From Candidatus Poribacteria bacterium (GTDB lineage: Bacteria; Poribacteria; WGA-4E; WGA-3G), in contig VXMD01000013.1 of the NCBI GenBank assembly GCA_009841255.1, forward strand, positions 3,950 to 43,420: 39,471 bases of DNA, written 5' to 3'. Of the stretch, positions 8,594 through 17,741 are shown one piece after another. Below the pieces are notes generated by a model. That model was given only the letters and a program-made list of their open reading frames with translations, made no database searches and had not been told where the DNA came from. Every line of letters starts with the position of its first letter. Positions within the stretch are counted from its first letter, which is position 1. The translations under genes and the position numbers were made by a program.

Positions 8594-11563
8594 CTACTCC
8601 TCTGGTGTCTCCTTTCCCGTTTGGGAATTCCCATTACCATTATTCTGCCAATTGTCTGCTTTCTCCTTGAGTTTTTCGAGGTCTTCAGGGTTCTTAATGT
8701 CTACAATGTGTGGTGTAATAATAATGACGATCTCAGCATCTTCGACAGCGGTTTCGGTGCTTTTAAAGAGCCGCCCAAGCAAGGGAATGTCGCCCAGAAT
8801 CGGAAGTTTATTCTCTACTTGCTTCTGCTTCTTACGGATGATACCACCGACGACAATCTGCTGACCGTCCTCGACATCAATATAGACACTGATAGAATTG
8901 TCATCGGTAATGGGTGCGTTGAAATCCGTAAACTCAATGAAGTTGCTGGCACTGATATTCTCAATATCCAATCCGATAGTTCGCTTGCCGTCCTCGCCGA
9001 CTTGTGACTTGGCGATATAAGGCGTGAGCGAGATGTTGATACCTACGGGTGGATCGATGAAGTCGTAGTTGAAAAGCGGTTGTGAGACAGCCTCACCTAA
9101 AATGCTGGTCGTATCAACACTCTGGAGATAGGGGATGCGGCGACCGCTACTCCACGTAGCGTTCCAGCTATCACGGGTCAAAAGCGAGGGCGTCGAAAGG
9201 GTTTGCACCTTGTTCTCGCGCATCAGCGTGTGGAGGAGTGCCATATACTCCTTGGTTGCCAAACCGTAGTTAAACCCCGAAATTTCCTGTCCAAGCCCGA
9301 GCTGTGAGTCGAGTTCCCCGATAAGGGGATTTCCGGGTCTTGCGGACACACCGAAAATTTTATTCTCTTTCGCAGTAAGCTCAATGCCGAGTTTGGTTGT
9401 TTCATCAAGCGTCACTTCGAGGATCTGGATGTCGATCCAGACCTGACCGCGGACGAAGTCTAACTTTTGAATGAGTGCCTTGACAGCTGGGAGGTACCGT
9501 TGCTGCGTCGTGATAATCAGCGAATTTGTATCTGAATCCGCAAAAACAGTGACTTTTCCGCGCAGGGAATTGATGTCTTGCTGTTCCTGTCTGCCCCCAG
9601 AAGCAAAGAAACGGCTGAAGCTAAAACCCCCGGCATCTTCCTCTCCCGCCCAGACCTGTTCAAGGACTTGTTGGAGATGATCGGCACTCCCGTATTCGAG
9701 ACGAATGGCTTCCGTAACCTCTTTTTGACTTTCCGGTGTGGGGACATCCATGGAGTCAATAAACTCCGTGATGAGGTCAAAGTTGCGTTGTGTGGCGGTC
9801 GAAACGATAACGGCGTTGAGTGTCGGATACGGTTCGGCAGTGACGTTCCCGGCGAGTGAACCTTGTGTTTGATTGCGGTTGCGTTCAGCGAGGAAAAAGA
9901 AAAAGTTGTTATTGTTTTGGGAACTGCCTTGATAGACGTTGTTGATGACAGCGGCGACGTTCTCCGCGTCGGCATACTTGAGTTTATACATGCGGGTTCC
10001 CCACTCCTGGTCCGGCATGTTGACATCGAGTCTTTTGATGAGCGCATCAATGGTTTCAAAGTTCTGGGCGCTCGTTGATATAAGGATAGCGTTGAGACGT
10101 AAATCCGCAACGAGATGCACCTCGCCTTGGACTCCGAAACCAGTGGTGTTTTCAGTCGGTTCCCGATCCCTGCGTCGCCACCACGGAAGTTCTCTGTCTG
10201 TCCCTGCGCTGCCACCTTCAAAGAGGTCTTGTAGACTTGGGGCAAGGGTTTCAGCATCGGCGAACTTCAGAAAATAGAGTCTGATTTCTTCTTGGGTTTG
10301 CTCTTGATCAAGTTCATTGATGACTTTCTCAATAATAGAGAAGTTGCGTGGATCCGATGAAACGACAACGACGTTGATTCGATCGTTATGGGAAACATTG
10401 ACAGTACCGACAATGCCTTGGGCGGTATCGATACCCTGTTCGCGTTGATAAGTTCTCAATTTCGCACGATCCCAGGCGTCCATTCTGCGTCGATTATCGG
10501 GGGCATCACCGCTAAGTACTTCTTGGAGGGTTTGTGCGACATCTGCAGCGGTTGCGTATTTAAGTCGGAATGTGCGTATTTCGGTTGTGACGTTGGGAGC
10601 AATGTCAAGCTCCTTGATAATTTCTTGGAGAAAAACGAGGTTCGCCTCGGACGCTTTGAGTACAAGTGAATTTGAGTTAACATCGGCGATAATTTTGATT
10701 CTGCCTTGAAGGACTTCATAGCCGGTGCCATCGGCTTTCATTTGCGCTGCTGCGGCTTTTGCCTGCTCTGCATCACCCCCGAGCCGACCGCGTTGGCTTT
10801 TGCCCTCCTCACCCCCTTCGCCTTCCTCTTGAAAAACGTTCGTAAGCGTCCGTGCCAACGGTTCAGCTTCAGCGTAAGTGAGCGGCACGATGAGAATCTT
10901 TAAAGGGAATCGTTCCCCTTCATCTGCGATCTGGAGAATGGAAACAATGCGGTGTATATTAGAAGCGACATCGGTGATGACGAGGGCATTCGTAGCGGAA
11001 TCTGCGAAAATATTTGCTTGTTTATTGAGGAGCGGTTTGAGTCGATCTACCTGTTCCGATGCGACAACGGTATCTAATTGGATGATATACGTTTGGATCT
11101 CGTCGGTCATGTCAACCCGTTCGGGATTCGGTGGGATACTTTTAACAATGCCTTTCGTCGCTATTGCACGTGCGAAGGTTGTGACTAAGAGGGTACTATC
11201 GGTTTGAATGAGTGTAAGGTCATATTGGGTGAGGACGGTTTTGATCTTTTCAATAACTTCTTCAATCGTCACATTATTGAGGTTAATCAGTGAGAATTTC
11301 TTGTCTTTAATGTCTTCTTCACTTGCGATGATCGTGAGGTCAGCCTCCCGCGAGAGCCATTCAAAGAGTCCTTTGAGTTCTTGGCTTGTGAAGTTAAAGT
11401 CGAAACGGATTGCCCGTCCTTGTTCGTCAGTTTCGGCGACGCGCATTGTAGGTTGCTGTTCTTGTGCATAAAGCTCAGCAATCCCAACAATAAGCACTCC
11501 TAAACAGACTAGAAAAATAAATGAGAACCGACCAGGATTATTGTGATTTATGTGATTTACCAT
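8594..11563 (-). CDS. gspD: Type II secretion system secretin GspD, expanded N-domain array
   Basis: Outer-membrane secretin, the export pore of the T2SS. The ATG at 11563 is preferred over the in-frame ATG at 11635, because the latter lies inside gspM and AGAGG sits 10 bases upstream of 11563; this gives 989 residues. A signal peptide (FSFIFLVCLGVLIVGIAELYA) is followed by an STN/N0-like domain (about 55-125). Six secretin-N-like modules follow (about 135-700), each ending in a xNxLxIxxxxxxxxxIxxxIxxLD pattern; typical GspD has N0-N3. The secretin core runs from about 700, with WIDIQILEV, TLSTPSLLT, VVGGIIRKKQ, LPILGDIPLLGRLF and VIIITPHIV. Asn-rich loops (SSQNNNNFFFF) and Glu/Gly-rich loops occur inside modules. 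It is the last gene of the T2SS cluster. Confidence 0.93.
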   Translation of the reverse strand: MVNHINHNNPGRFSFIFLVCLGVLIVGIAELYAQEQQPTMRVAETDEQGRAIRFDFNFTSQELKGLFEWLSREADLTIIASEEDIKDKKFSLINLNNVTIEEVIEKIKTVLTQYDLTLIQTDSTLLVTTFARAIATKGIVKSIPPNPERVDMTDEIQTYIIQLDTVVASEQVDRLKPLLNKQANIFADSATNALVITDVASNIHRIVSILQIADEGERFPLKILIVPLTYAEAEPLARTLTNVFQEEGEGGEEGKSQRGRLGGDAEQAKAAAAQMKADGTGYEVLQGRIKIIADVNSNSLVLKASEANLVFLQEIIKELDIAPNVTTEIRTFRLKYATAADVAQTLQEVLSGDAPDNRRRMDAWDRAKLRTYQREQGIDTAQGIVGTVNVSHNDRINVVVVSSDPRNFSIIEKVINELDQEQTQEEIRLYFLKFADAETLAPSLQDLFEGGSAGTDRELPWWRRRDREPTENTTGFGVQGEVHLVADLRLNAILISTSAQNFETIDALIKRLDVNMPDQEWGTRMYKLKYADAENVAAVINNVYQGSSQNNNNFFFFLAERNRNQTQGSLAGNVTAEPYPTLNAVIVSTATQRNFDLITEFIDSMDVPTPESQKEVTEAIRLEYGSADHLQQVLEQVWAGEEDAGGFSFSRFFASGGRQEQQDINSLRGKVTVFADSDTNSLIITTQQRYLPAVKALIQKLDFVRGQVWIDIQILEVTLDETTKLGIELTAKENKIFGVSARPGNPLIGELDSQLGLGQEISGFNYGLATKEYMALLHTLMRENKVQTLSTPSLLTRDSWNATWSSGRRIPYLQSVDTTSILGEAVSQPLFNYDFIDPPVGINISLTPYIAKSQVGEDGKRTIGLDIENISASNFIEFTDFNAPITDDNSISVYIDVEDGQQIVVGGIIRKKQKQVENKLPILGDIPLLGRLFKSTETAVEDAEIVIIITPHIVDIKNPEDLEKLKEKADNWQNNGNGNSQTGKETPEE

Positions 11564-11582
11564 GATGAAGGAACCTCTTATT

Positions 11583-11600
11583 GCTGACAACTGATAACTA
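11583..11600. repeat. ACTGATAACT-type degenerate repeat between gspM and gspD
   Basis: The short spacer between the gspM stop and the gspD start contains GCTGACAACTGATAACTATT. This is one member of a degenerate ACTGATAACTG / GTCGGTTGTCAGT family seen also at 15092-15110, 17552-17590, 19587-19698 and inside gspK. Confidence 0.6.
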
Positions 11601-12872
11601 TTAAAATATTCGAGCGATGAGAAGCATATCCACATTCAGATTTGTCCCACCTTCAGAATTTCGGCCGCGTGCTCCCGGCCGCGTGCCTGTTTGCTTATCA
11701 GCGGAGATCCGTAAATCTCGCACCGTGAGCCATTTGGCACCCGTTTCGATGAGATGGTTCAAGTTAACGAGTTTCTCAAGATCTGTTTTAAATTTCATTT
11801 CGACTGTGTAGTGTTCCGTTTGATATGTCAGGGGTGCAAGCGCGAGTTGCTCTAAAAGCGTTGCGCGCTGCTCCTGAATCTTCTCAATGTATTTAACAAG
11901 CGCGTATTGGAGTTCAGTTATATCTACGGAATTCTCTGATTGCGCGAGAATCTCCAAAAGGACACTATCGCTTCGCAATTGGATTTCGATGGTAGCGGGC
12001 TTTGCACCAATACCCAAGATGCCGGGTGTAGCGGCGGTTTTAACTCTATGGAGTTGCGTCTCAAAGAAATCCTGCTTTGAATCCGTCGCACCCCGAAGTT
12101 GCTGTGTCATCCTGCTTTTGATAAATGCGGCAAGTTTGACTCGGATAGGGACGGGTATTCCCTCTGGAAGTGAGGCGAATTTCCACTGCGCCGCAGTATC
12201 CATTGAACGCGTCGATTGTGCTTTATCCGTGAGTTCCGTTTCCTCTGTTGTTGATTCGGTTTCAGGTCTTGAACCCTCTGTTTTACTCGTTTTCTCATCT
12301 ATTTCAGCTTCCATTCCCGATAACCAGGCATCCATTAACATGTTGAAGGTATCTTCTTCTGCTTGCCGCTCAGATACTTCAGCAAGTTCTATTCCCTCCA
12401 TCTCTATATGCTTAAGATAGAGATAGAGAACAAGATTTCCTCGGTTCTGCCCTGTTAGTTTCTGTGTTTGCTTGGTGGTTCCGGGCTTCGTAAGGAGTTG
12501 ATAATTCTGTTGAATGCCGGCGCGTCTCATGAGCGCGTCAATACGAGATCTAATAACAGTTTCCGGTAGTTCGGTATCAAAGAGGGTCTTAGCAGGCTGT
12601 GAGTTCGTACGTCCCTGCGGATTCTCGATGAGTGTCAGTCCAGTCTCTTTGTAAATCTCGGATTCAATGGGTTGGAGCACCTCTGCAGCACGCACCAAAT
12701 TTTGAGTCCGTAACAACTGTTCTTGTTTCGCTTTAGTATCTTGATTGATAAATAGGCGATAAAAAGCGGGACCTCCCTGCATGGCGAGCAAGATTAAAAG
12801 CACGCCCGCCAAGATACCAAGCAAGATTCGACTTCGCGGTGTTAATTGGAGATCCAGTTCCATCTTTTTCAT
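11601..12872 (-). CDS. gspM: GspM/PilO-like T2SS inner-membrane protein
   Basis: Position between gspL and gspD and topology (short cytoplasmic N-terminus, one TM at about residues 17-34, coiled segment, periplasmic domain) match GspM/PilO, which pairs with GspL in the inner-membrane platform. At 423 residues it is much longer than usual GspM (under 200). The middle (about 185-235) is a Glu/Ser/Thr-rich linker (KTSKTEGSRPETESTTEETE). Two segments resemble PilO-type ferredoxin folds (around 105-175 and 300-385). The start at 12872 (MKKMELDL) has AAGG close upstream; the ATG at 12863 is equally possible with better spacing. Sequence conservation in this family is low, so the call rests mainly on order and topology. 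Confidence 0.75.
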   Translation of the reverse strand: MKKMELDLQLTPRSRILLGILAGVLLILLAMQGGPAFYRLFINQDTKAKQEQLLRTQNLVRAAEVLQPIESEIYKETGLTLIENPQGRTNSQPAKTLFDTELPETVIRSRIDALMRRAGIQQNYQLLTKPGTTKQTQKLTGQNRGNLVLYLYLKHIEMEGIELAEVSERQAEEDTFNMLMDAWLSGMEAEIDEKTSKTEGSRPETESTTEETELTDKAQSTRSMDTAAQWKFASLPEGIPVPIRVKLAAFIKSRMTQQLRGATDSKQDFFETQLHRVKTAATPGILGIGAKPATIEIQLRSDSVLLEILAQSENSVDITELQYALVKYIEKIQEQRATLLEQLALAPLTYQTEHYTVEMKFKTDLEKLVNLNHLIETGAKWLTVRDLRISADKQTGTRPGARGRNSEGGTNLNVDMLLIARIF

Positions 12873-13075
12873 GTGCCTTGCGGTTCAATGACATGAGATT
12901 GAAATTTGACGCACCTTCCTTGAAAGTCGCCTGCGCCGTTGTTGCAGGCTTGCGCTTTGATTCACAAAGAACAGTGCCCGTATTCAATTATGCGAGTTGT
13001 CCCTTTGTAGCATAACCTGTTAGGTTGTGCTATCCCCTACTCCGTTTAGAAACGTATGACTATTATGAGGTTCGC
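12873..13075. repeat. gspL-gspM spacer with dispersed repeats and a 10-bp hairpin
   Basis: This 203-bp spacer carries a CCTTGCGGTT element (12878-12887). A GCCTG-x-GCCGTTGTTGCAGGCT element (12929-12950) has a copy at 18225-18246 and a 6-bp GCCTGC/GCAGGC stem. A strong palindrome (13009-13031) has arms AGCATAACCT and AGGTTGTGCT, nine of ten Watson-Crick pairs plus one G-T, and a 3-base loop. It may be an RNA hairpin or processing site inside the T2SS transcript, or simply a mobile repeat. Confidence 0.6.
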
Positions 13076-14860
13076 TTATTTTGTTTTTTCGTTCATTTCG
13101 TTTTCAAAGGTTTCCTGCATAGGAGGTCCAACATAAGGTTCCATATTCGCTACCTTATCGATTTGTGGTTCGGGCAATGGATAGCGTTTTTTAGCAAACG
13201 CTTTTACAGCGGATGCTGTTAGATTACACCGGACCTGTACTTGGAAAATTTGTTTCCTATCTTGAGAAATTGTTGTGACCTCGCCCGGACGGACATTGGT
13301 AAATACGCCTGTCCGATCGAGCGCACTTAAGAGCGTATTAATGGCATTGTGAGATGTACTTTCCAAGTTAAATGTAATGCGCGCTGTTGTGGGTTCATGA
13401 AGATTGGTGATATTAAAATTAGTCCATGCCACCTGTGTCCTATCACCAAACATCTCACTAAGGGCATGCAAAATATCAAGCGGCGAGACCTGATGCGCTA
13501 ACATATCGGTGAGTGCTAACTCCTTCCCAAGTTGCACTTTCGCGGCAGACATCGGTTGTGCGTAATACGCGAGTTGTGCCTCTACTGCTTCACTTCTATA
13601 CTGTTGCGAACGGTGGAGCATATAGAGCCCAAAAAGAATACCGCCGATTATCAAAACACACAATCCAGCGACGGCAAAGAGTTGGCGCTGCTTTGTTGTT
13701 TGCGCGAGTGTATTAACCGTTTCCTTCGGCAATAAAGAGACTGGGGTTGTTGACTTCAATGCATTGAGGCCTGCACCTAAAGGGACAGCGAGGGTATCAC
13801 CCCATTCATCAAGAATAGCTTCTACTTCTGGATGCGCGGGGTGGAGGGCAACACTGGAATGCTGTTGAACGGCGTGAAGCGGGTTCCACAGTTGTGTTGG
13901 GATGTTGAGTTCCACTTCACAAGTGGATGCGAGGTCGCGAATCCGGGCACTGCCACCACACAACCAGAGTTCAGTTTCCGTCCCTGACTCGGAGAGATTC
14001 TGATATCCATCGGTGTTCACTTCCGCTCCATAATGTGTAGTGGCGGCAATAGAACGCCGGAGTTCACTAAGAAATTGTGTTGTCCAAGTGTATGTAGGGG
14101 TTTCGCGTGCCGAGATGTGCTGTTTTTCCTCTGCTGCCGTTTCAACATCTATATTCAAAGTCCGACTCAGATGTTCAGAGAGATGGTTACCGCCGAAACG
14201 GAAGCTCCGCGAAAATCGGAGTTTTCCATCCTGCATGAAACAGAAGTCTGTTTGTTCGGCACCGATGTCAACAATAAATGTAGGCTTTGTGCATCCACTG
14301 CTTGCGGCGACCTCCGCTATGGCGATCATTGAAGGCGTAACTGCTGATACGGAAACGTCAATCTGGTCAAGGAGATCCAAGTAGTTTGCAACTGTCGTTC
14401 GTCGTGTGGATATCAATTCTACGGAAGAGGTTTCTGGTGTCTGTTGGACATCGTGATACGTAAAGATAGCCTCTTCAACTCGAAAGGGGAGTTCGGCTTC
14501 CGCAGCGATTGCGACGATACTTGCGAGTTGTTCATCCGTTACAGCCGGCAAATTGGATAAGCGTTTAGTATTCACTAAGGATCGGGGAAGGGCGAGAACT
14601 ACTTCTGTCCTATTTCGATTGAACATTGTCCTGCAAGCCTCTATAGGCTTGCGCCAGTGGATACCGCTTTCTGCCGGTGGATTTCCTAAAGAATCCCAGA
14701 GGTGTTTCACTGATTCAGATACCAGCAACCGGTCATCTTTGTCTGGATACGTCACAACGCTAGCATTGGTAAGATGCACGGTTGTAAACGATTGTTCCAG
14801 TTGAACGATTTTCGCTGTATTTGTGCCGATGTCTATCGCCACGACTCGATTTGTTGCCAT
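13076..14860 (-). CDS. gspL: GspL-like protein: PilM-type actin-fold domain fused to PilN-type domain
   Basis: Residues 1-370 form an actin-like ATPase domain of the PilM/GspL type. Phosphate loop 1 is VVAIDIGTNTAKIV at 6-19, phosphate loop 2 is FIVDIGAEQTDF at 195-206, and an adenosine-loop-like WLCGGSARI is at 299-307. A TM helix at about 394-414 is followed by a coiled region and a periplasmic PilN-like fold (about 440-570). The protein therefore joins in one chain what type IV pilus systems make as PilM plus PilN, the arrangement typical of GspL. It should couple GspE in the cytoplasm to GspM and the pseudopilus. The ATG at 14860 has AAGG 12 bases upstream, which comes from a dispersed repeat element. 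Confidence 0.88.
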   Translation of the reverse strand: MATNRVVAIDIGTNTAKIVQLEQSFTTVHLTNASVVTYPDKDDRLLVSESVKHLWDSLGNPPAESGIHWRKPIEACRTMFNRNRTEVVLALPRSLVNTKRLSNLPAVTDEQLASIVAIAAEAELPFRVEEAIFTYHDVQQTPETSSVELISTRRTTVANYLDLLDQIDVSVSAVTPSMIAIAEVAASSGCTKPTFIVDIGAEQTDFCFMQDGKLRFSRSFRFGGNHLSEHLSRTLNIDVETAAEEKQHISARETPTYTWTTQFLSELRRSIAATTHYGAEVNTDGYQNLSESGTETELWLCGGSARIRDLASTCEVELNIPTQLWNPLHAVQQHSSVALHPAHPEVEAILDEWGDTLAVPLGAGLNALKSTTPVSLLPKETVNTLAQTTKQRQLFAVAGLCVLIIGGILFGLYMLHRSQQYRSEAVEAQLAYYAQPMSAAKVQLGKELALTDMLAHQVSPLDILHALSEMFGDRTQVAWTNFNITNLHEPTTARITFNLESTSHNAINTLLSALDRTGVFTNVRPGEVTTISQDRKQIFQVQVRCNLTASAVKAFAKKRYPLPEPQIDKVANMEPYVGPPMQETFENEMNEKTK

Positions 14861-15109
14861 CTTTTAATTTTACCTTGCGGAGTAATACGCAGAAATACGC
14901 AGAAATACCCAAGCAAAAACACCCCAAGCAAAAACATATGCGCTTGAACTTTGATGTGTGTTCTGTATATCCACCTGCGTGTTTTTGCAAACGCTAAAAT
15001 CCAATGCGAAGAAAGTATTTCTGCGTATTGTTGCAGGCTACGGGTTTAGGACTATCTGAAAAAATAAAGCGTGTTAGACGAAAACCTCTTTACTGATAAC
15101 TGGTGACTC
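14861..15109. repeat. gspK-gspL spacer built from dispersed repeats
   Basis: The spacer holds a TTTTAATTTTACCTTGCGG element (14862-14880) directly before gspL on the minus strand. After it come repeated ATACGCAGAA units and a CAGAAATACCC/AAGCAAAAAC block; 23 bp of this (14898-14920) recur exactly at 34847-34869. A TTGTTGCAGGCTA fragment (15029-15041) and an ACTGATAACTGGTGACT string (15093-15109) follow. No coding potential is seen. Confidence 0.7.
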
Positions 15110-16669
15110 TTAAAAACCCTGTTGCCAATACTGTACGGTTATTTGGTCGCCTGTCCGATCAATGATGCCAATACAGGACGAAATAACTTTGCCCGCAAGA
15201 TCAACACCCTTTGCCTCAATACGATACCCGTGCGAACGGTAGGTTACCGAATCGACAACCTCGCGGAACGTTGCGAAGTCAATTTCGTCTACTTGCGAGA
15301 GTTGTGCGATGTTCGTGAACGGATTTCCTTTTACCTCATCTTCAGTAAAACCTTGGACCTGCGAGGCATCGGATACATCTTCTTCACGGCGTTCGACGAT
15401 TGCTTGTGCCTTTTGTGGGTCCATCCCGGGCAGTAGTGCTAATATCTCAGGCGGTGCTGTATTTACATTAATAAGCCCTTGGCGCGTTTCAGCATCTTTT
15501 AGTGTTATTTTGTCAACAATTCCGATGAATTCCTGCTGCGTTAACATCTTTACCTCTTTAATTGCATCGATATTCTGGAAAAGTCCCTGCGTCTCACGAT
15601 GGCTGACGATTCGTTCGGCAATACCTTGGTCAATGCCTTCTAAGGACTGCAAAGTTTCGACATCGGCGGTATTGATATTGACTTTCCCACCTTCATCATT
15701 GGCTGTCGGCTGGCGGTTGCCGGTTTCCGTCGGTGAAGTTACATCCTCTTTTTGATCGCTGGTCGCTGACTGCTGATTGCTATCTTCGGTTGTCAATTGG
15801 TCTTGGATGTTGTTGAAAAGTTCATCGGAAACTGCTTGAACATCCATGAGGGCAGCAAACCTATCAAAATCACGTTGCTGGATGAGTGATTCTGCTTCAG
15901 CTTGTGTAAACACAGGTTGATTTTGCTGTGCAGTAACTTTCGTCAACTCGTCTGCATCCGCCGTGTTGACGTTGACCAGCGGCTCTCCGCTCGGATCCGT
16001 GCTCGCATCAACCGAATAGATAGTAGTCAAGCCAACAAGTCCCAATGGAGCGGTTGTCGATTGTCGGCTGCTGGCTTCTGTTAGTAAAGCGACAGTTCCC
16101 GAAGGTTGACTGTTGGTGGCTATTTCTTGTTGCGGGTTTCCGTAGAGAAGTTCGGATGTTATGCCTTCGACCCGAGCGAGATCTCGAACAGTGCGATAGG
16201 GGCGTCCTTCCACAATTTTGTTGGCAAGTTCTTCAGTGCGCGCCTCATCTGGAGAAGCCCCTGCCTGTGCCAGCAAATTACTGAGAAGTCCTACGTCGGC
16301 GGTATTGATATTAACTTTAGATGCCTCATCTACAACTGTCACTTGATAATTTAAGAAATTGCCAACCTGAATCCCATCCTCAACCTGCCCTTGGATCGGT
16401 TCAGCCCACGTTTCGCCGAGTGCATCAAAAGGGGTTTGGTCCCCGCGCATAACGGCGAGGGTCCACTCGAAGCCTGCTCTTGCGGCGTAGTGGAACTTGG
16501 ACCTGTCTAAGAAATTCCGTTGGGTTCGCTGCTCTATGTGGATTGAATAGAGCAACTGTGCCGCAAGAATGGACAGAATCGTGAGTATCCAGAGTGTTGA
16601 GATGAGGGATAAACCGCTCTGTTCCTTGTAGAATATGTAGGAATTCCGTTTTATGAAGTGTGCCATCAA
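15110..16669 (-). CDS. gspK: GspK pseudopilus tip protein with four VNxNTA motifs
   Basis: The N-terminus EQSG/LSLISTLWILTILSILAAQLL is a prepilin-like segment cleaved after Gly19. It lacks Glu at +5, as is normal for GspK, the minor pseudopilin at the pseudopilus tip. GspK usually contains helix-hairpin-helix-like segments opening with VN-NTA. Here there are four: VNINTAD at 119-125, VNVNTAD at 232-238, VNINTAD at 330-336 and INVNTAP at 400-406. Each precedes hairpin-like sequence such as LLPGMDPQKAQAIVERR. At 519 residues it is longer than the family norm (about 320). The linkers between the modules (about 185-210 and 295-328) are Gln/Ser/Thr-rich and lie on ACTGATTG-type repeat DNA (15703-15780, 16050-16113). 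The start is one of two adjacent Met codons. Confidence 0.88.
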   Translation of the reverse strand: MMAHFIKRNSYIFYKEQSGLSLISTLWILTILSILAAQLLYSIHIEQRTQRNFLDRSKFHYAARAGFEWTLAVMRGDQTPFDALGETWAEPIQGQVEDGIQVGNFLNYQVTVVDEASKVNINTADVGLLSNLLAQAGASPDEARTEELANKIVEGRPYRTVRDLARVEGITSELLYGNPQQEIATNSQPSGTVALLTEASSRQSTTAPLGLVGLTTIYSVDASTDPSGEPLVNVNTADADELTKVTAQQNQPVFTQAEAESLIQQRDFDRFAALMDVQAVSDELFNNIQDQLTTEDSNQQSATSDQKEDVTSPTETGNRQPTANDEGGKVNINTADVETLQSLEGIDQGIAERIVSHRETQGLFQNIDAIKEVKMLTQQEFIGIVDKITLKDAETRQGLINVNTAPPEILALLPGMDPQKAQAIVERREEDVSDASQVQGFTEDEVKGNPFTNIAQLSQVDEIDFATFREVVDSVTYRSHGYRIEAKGVDLAGKVISSCIGIIDRTGDQITVQYWQQGF

Positions 16670-16678
16670 TGAACGCTC

Positions 16679-17716
16679 CTAAGGCCCACCAGCGGCAGTC
16701 GCACTTGCAGGAAGGTACACCATTGTCGCTTGCGTCATCCCCGTTGACTGCATCATGGGCTGGATCTGCTCTGTGCTTTGTCCCGCATCAATATTCGAAG
16801 GCACGCGTGCGTCACCTTGGACGGTTATCAAGATTTGTACAGCACTCGGGACGCTTTCAGTATCATCCCATGAGGTGCGCCATGCCTCTGCCTCCGCATC
16901 GAAATACTGGAGATCAAAACTGACGAGTCCAGCAACAAGGGTTGCGATATTGACATAAATTGGCTCCCCATTTTCATTGGTCGTGGGAATCTCACCCGTC
17001 TGTAAGAGGGCACTGATAACAATTTCAGGATCGAGTGCTGTCGTTGTAACCCGAAAGAGTGCGAGTCCACCGATTTGCTCCTGAACAGTGTCTCTGGTGA
17101 GGGACCCTTGGAAGTTCGACGCACTCAAAGGGGATTCATTGGGTAACGGTTCGTCTCCAACAAAGTAAGCCACACGCTGCACGTCACTTAAAAGTGGTAA
17201 AGGCGTTTGCGAGGCACGCTGTGATTGGAAACTTGTGAGTTGTTCTAAGAACGGATCTGGATCCGTTTTAACGAGCGTAACAAAACTGAGCAGGTCCCTA
17301 TCACCCAATTGGCTTGGACCATCTTGCGTGTAGAGAGCGAGTTCGGGCTCCTGCGGTGAGATTCTCATGTTGCTGAGATCCGTCACAAGTTTATCCATCG
17401 CAACCCGACATCTCTGCGCAGCTAATATTTTTGCCTCCGTCTGATGGTATGCATCCACGGCTGTTTTGAAGGCGAAATACGCTGAACCGCCGATGATGAC
17501 GAGGATACTTACTGCCATAAGCATCTCAATGAGTGTAAATCCACGTTCGGTGTATTGGTTGTCGACTGTCGGTTGTCGGCTATCAGCAAAAAGATTCTCT
17601 GCCTGACTGCGATGCAAGCCGCGTGTGGGCTTGCGGGACAATGCGATGCAAGCCGCGTGTGGGAGATCTGCGGGACAATGCTGACTGTTATTAACGTGGG
17701 TTTCTTGGATTTTCAT
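16679..17716 (-). CDS. gspJ: GspJ minor pseudopilin with unusually long leader
   Basis: The prepilin motif RG/FTLIEMLMAVSILVIIGGSAYFAF (cleavage after Gly59, Glu at +5) and the position between gspI and gspK identify GspJ, a minor pseudopilin that caps the pseudopilus with GspI and GspK. The leader of about 59 residues is far longer than usual. It is encoded by repeat DNA: a tandem block at 17608-17680 and a GTCGGTTGTCGGCT string near 17556-17580. No alternative start near the motif is obvious, and the ATG at 17716 has GGAG three bases upstream. The C-terminal half has typical beta-rich GspJ sequence. Confidence 0.85.
   Translation of the reverse strand: MKIQETHVNNSQHCPADLPHAACIALSRKPTRGLHRSQAENLFADSRQPTVDNQYTERGFTLIEMLMAVSILVIIGGSAYFAFKTAVDAYHQTEAKILAAQRCRVAMDKLVTDLSNMRISPQEPELALYTQDGPSQLGDRDLLSFVTLVKTDPDPFLEQLTSFQSQRASQTPLPLLSDVQRVAYFVGDEPLPNESPLSASNFQGSLTRDTVQEQIGGLALFRVTTTALDPEIVISALLQTGEIPTTNENGEPIYVNIATLVAGLVSFDLQYFDAEAEAWRTSWDDTESVPSAVQILITVQGDARVPSNIDAGQSTEQIQPMMQSTGMTQATMVYLPASATAAGGP
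17608..17680. repeat. 34-bp imperfect tandem duplication inside gspJ leader
   Basis: TGCGATGCAAGCCGCGTGTG plus GG occurs at 17608-17629 and 17642-17663. Each copy is followed by a TGCGGGACAATG segment. The offset of 34 bp is not a multiple of three, so the two copies are translated in different frames within the leader. Confidence 0.8.
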
Positions 17717-17741
17717 AATCTCCAGTGCCTTCGCAAACAGG

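Noticed and set aside
8531-9007. Plus-strand open frame over the 3' end of gspD
   Set aside because: It is antisense to a well-conserved secretin core and has no recognisable domain or ribosome-binding site.
9517-10257. Long alternative minus-strand frame inside gspD
   Set aside because: It is in a different frame of the secretin, with composition unlike a real protein; the secretin frame has clear N-domain repeats.
11564-11635. Upstream in-frame extension of gspD
   Set aside because: It overlaps the end of gspM and precedes a good signal peptide; the start at 11563 has a Shine-Dalgarno.
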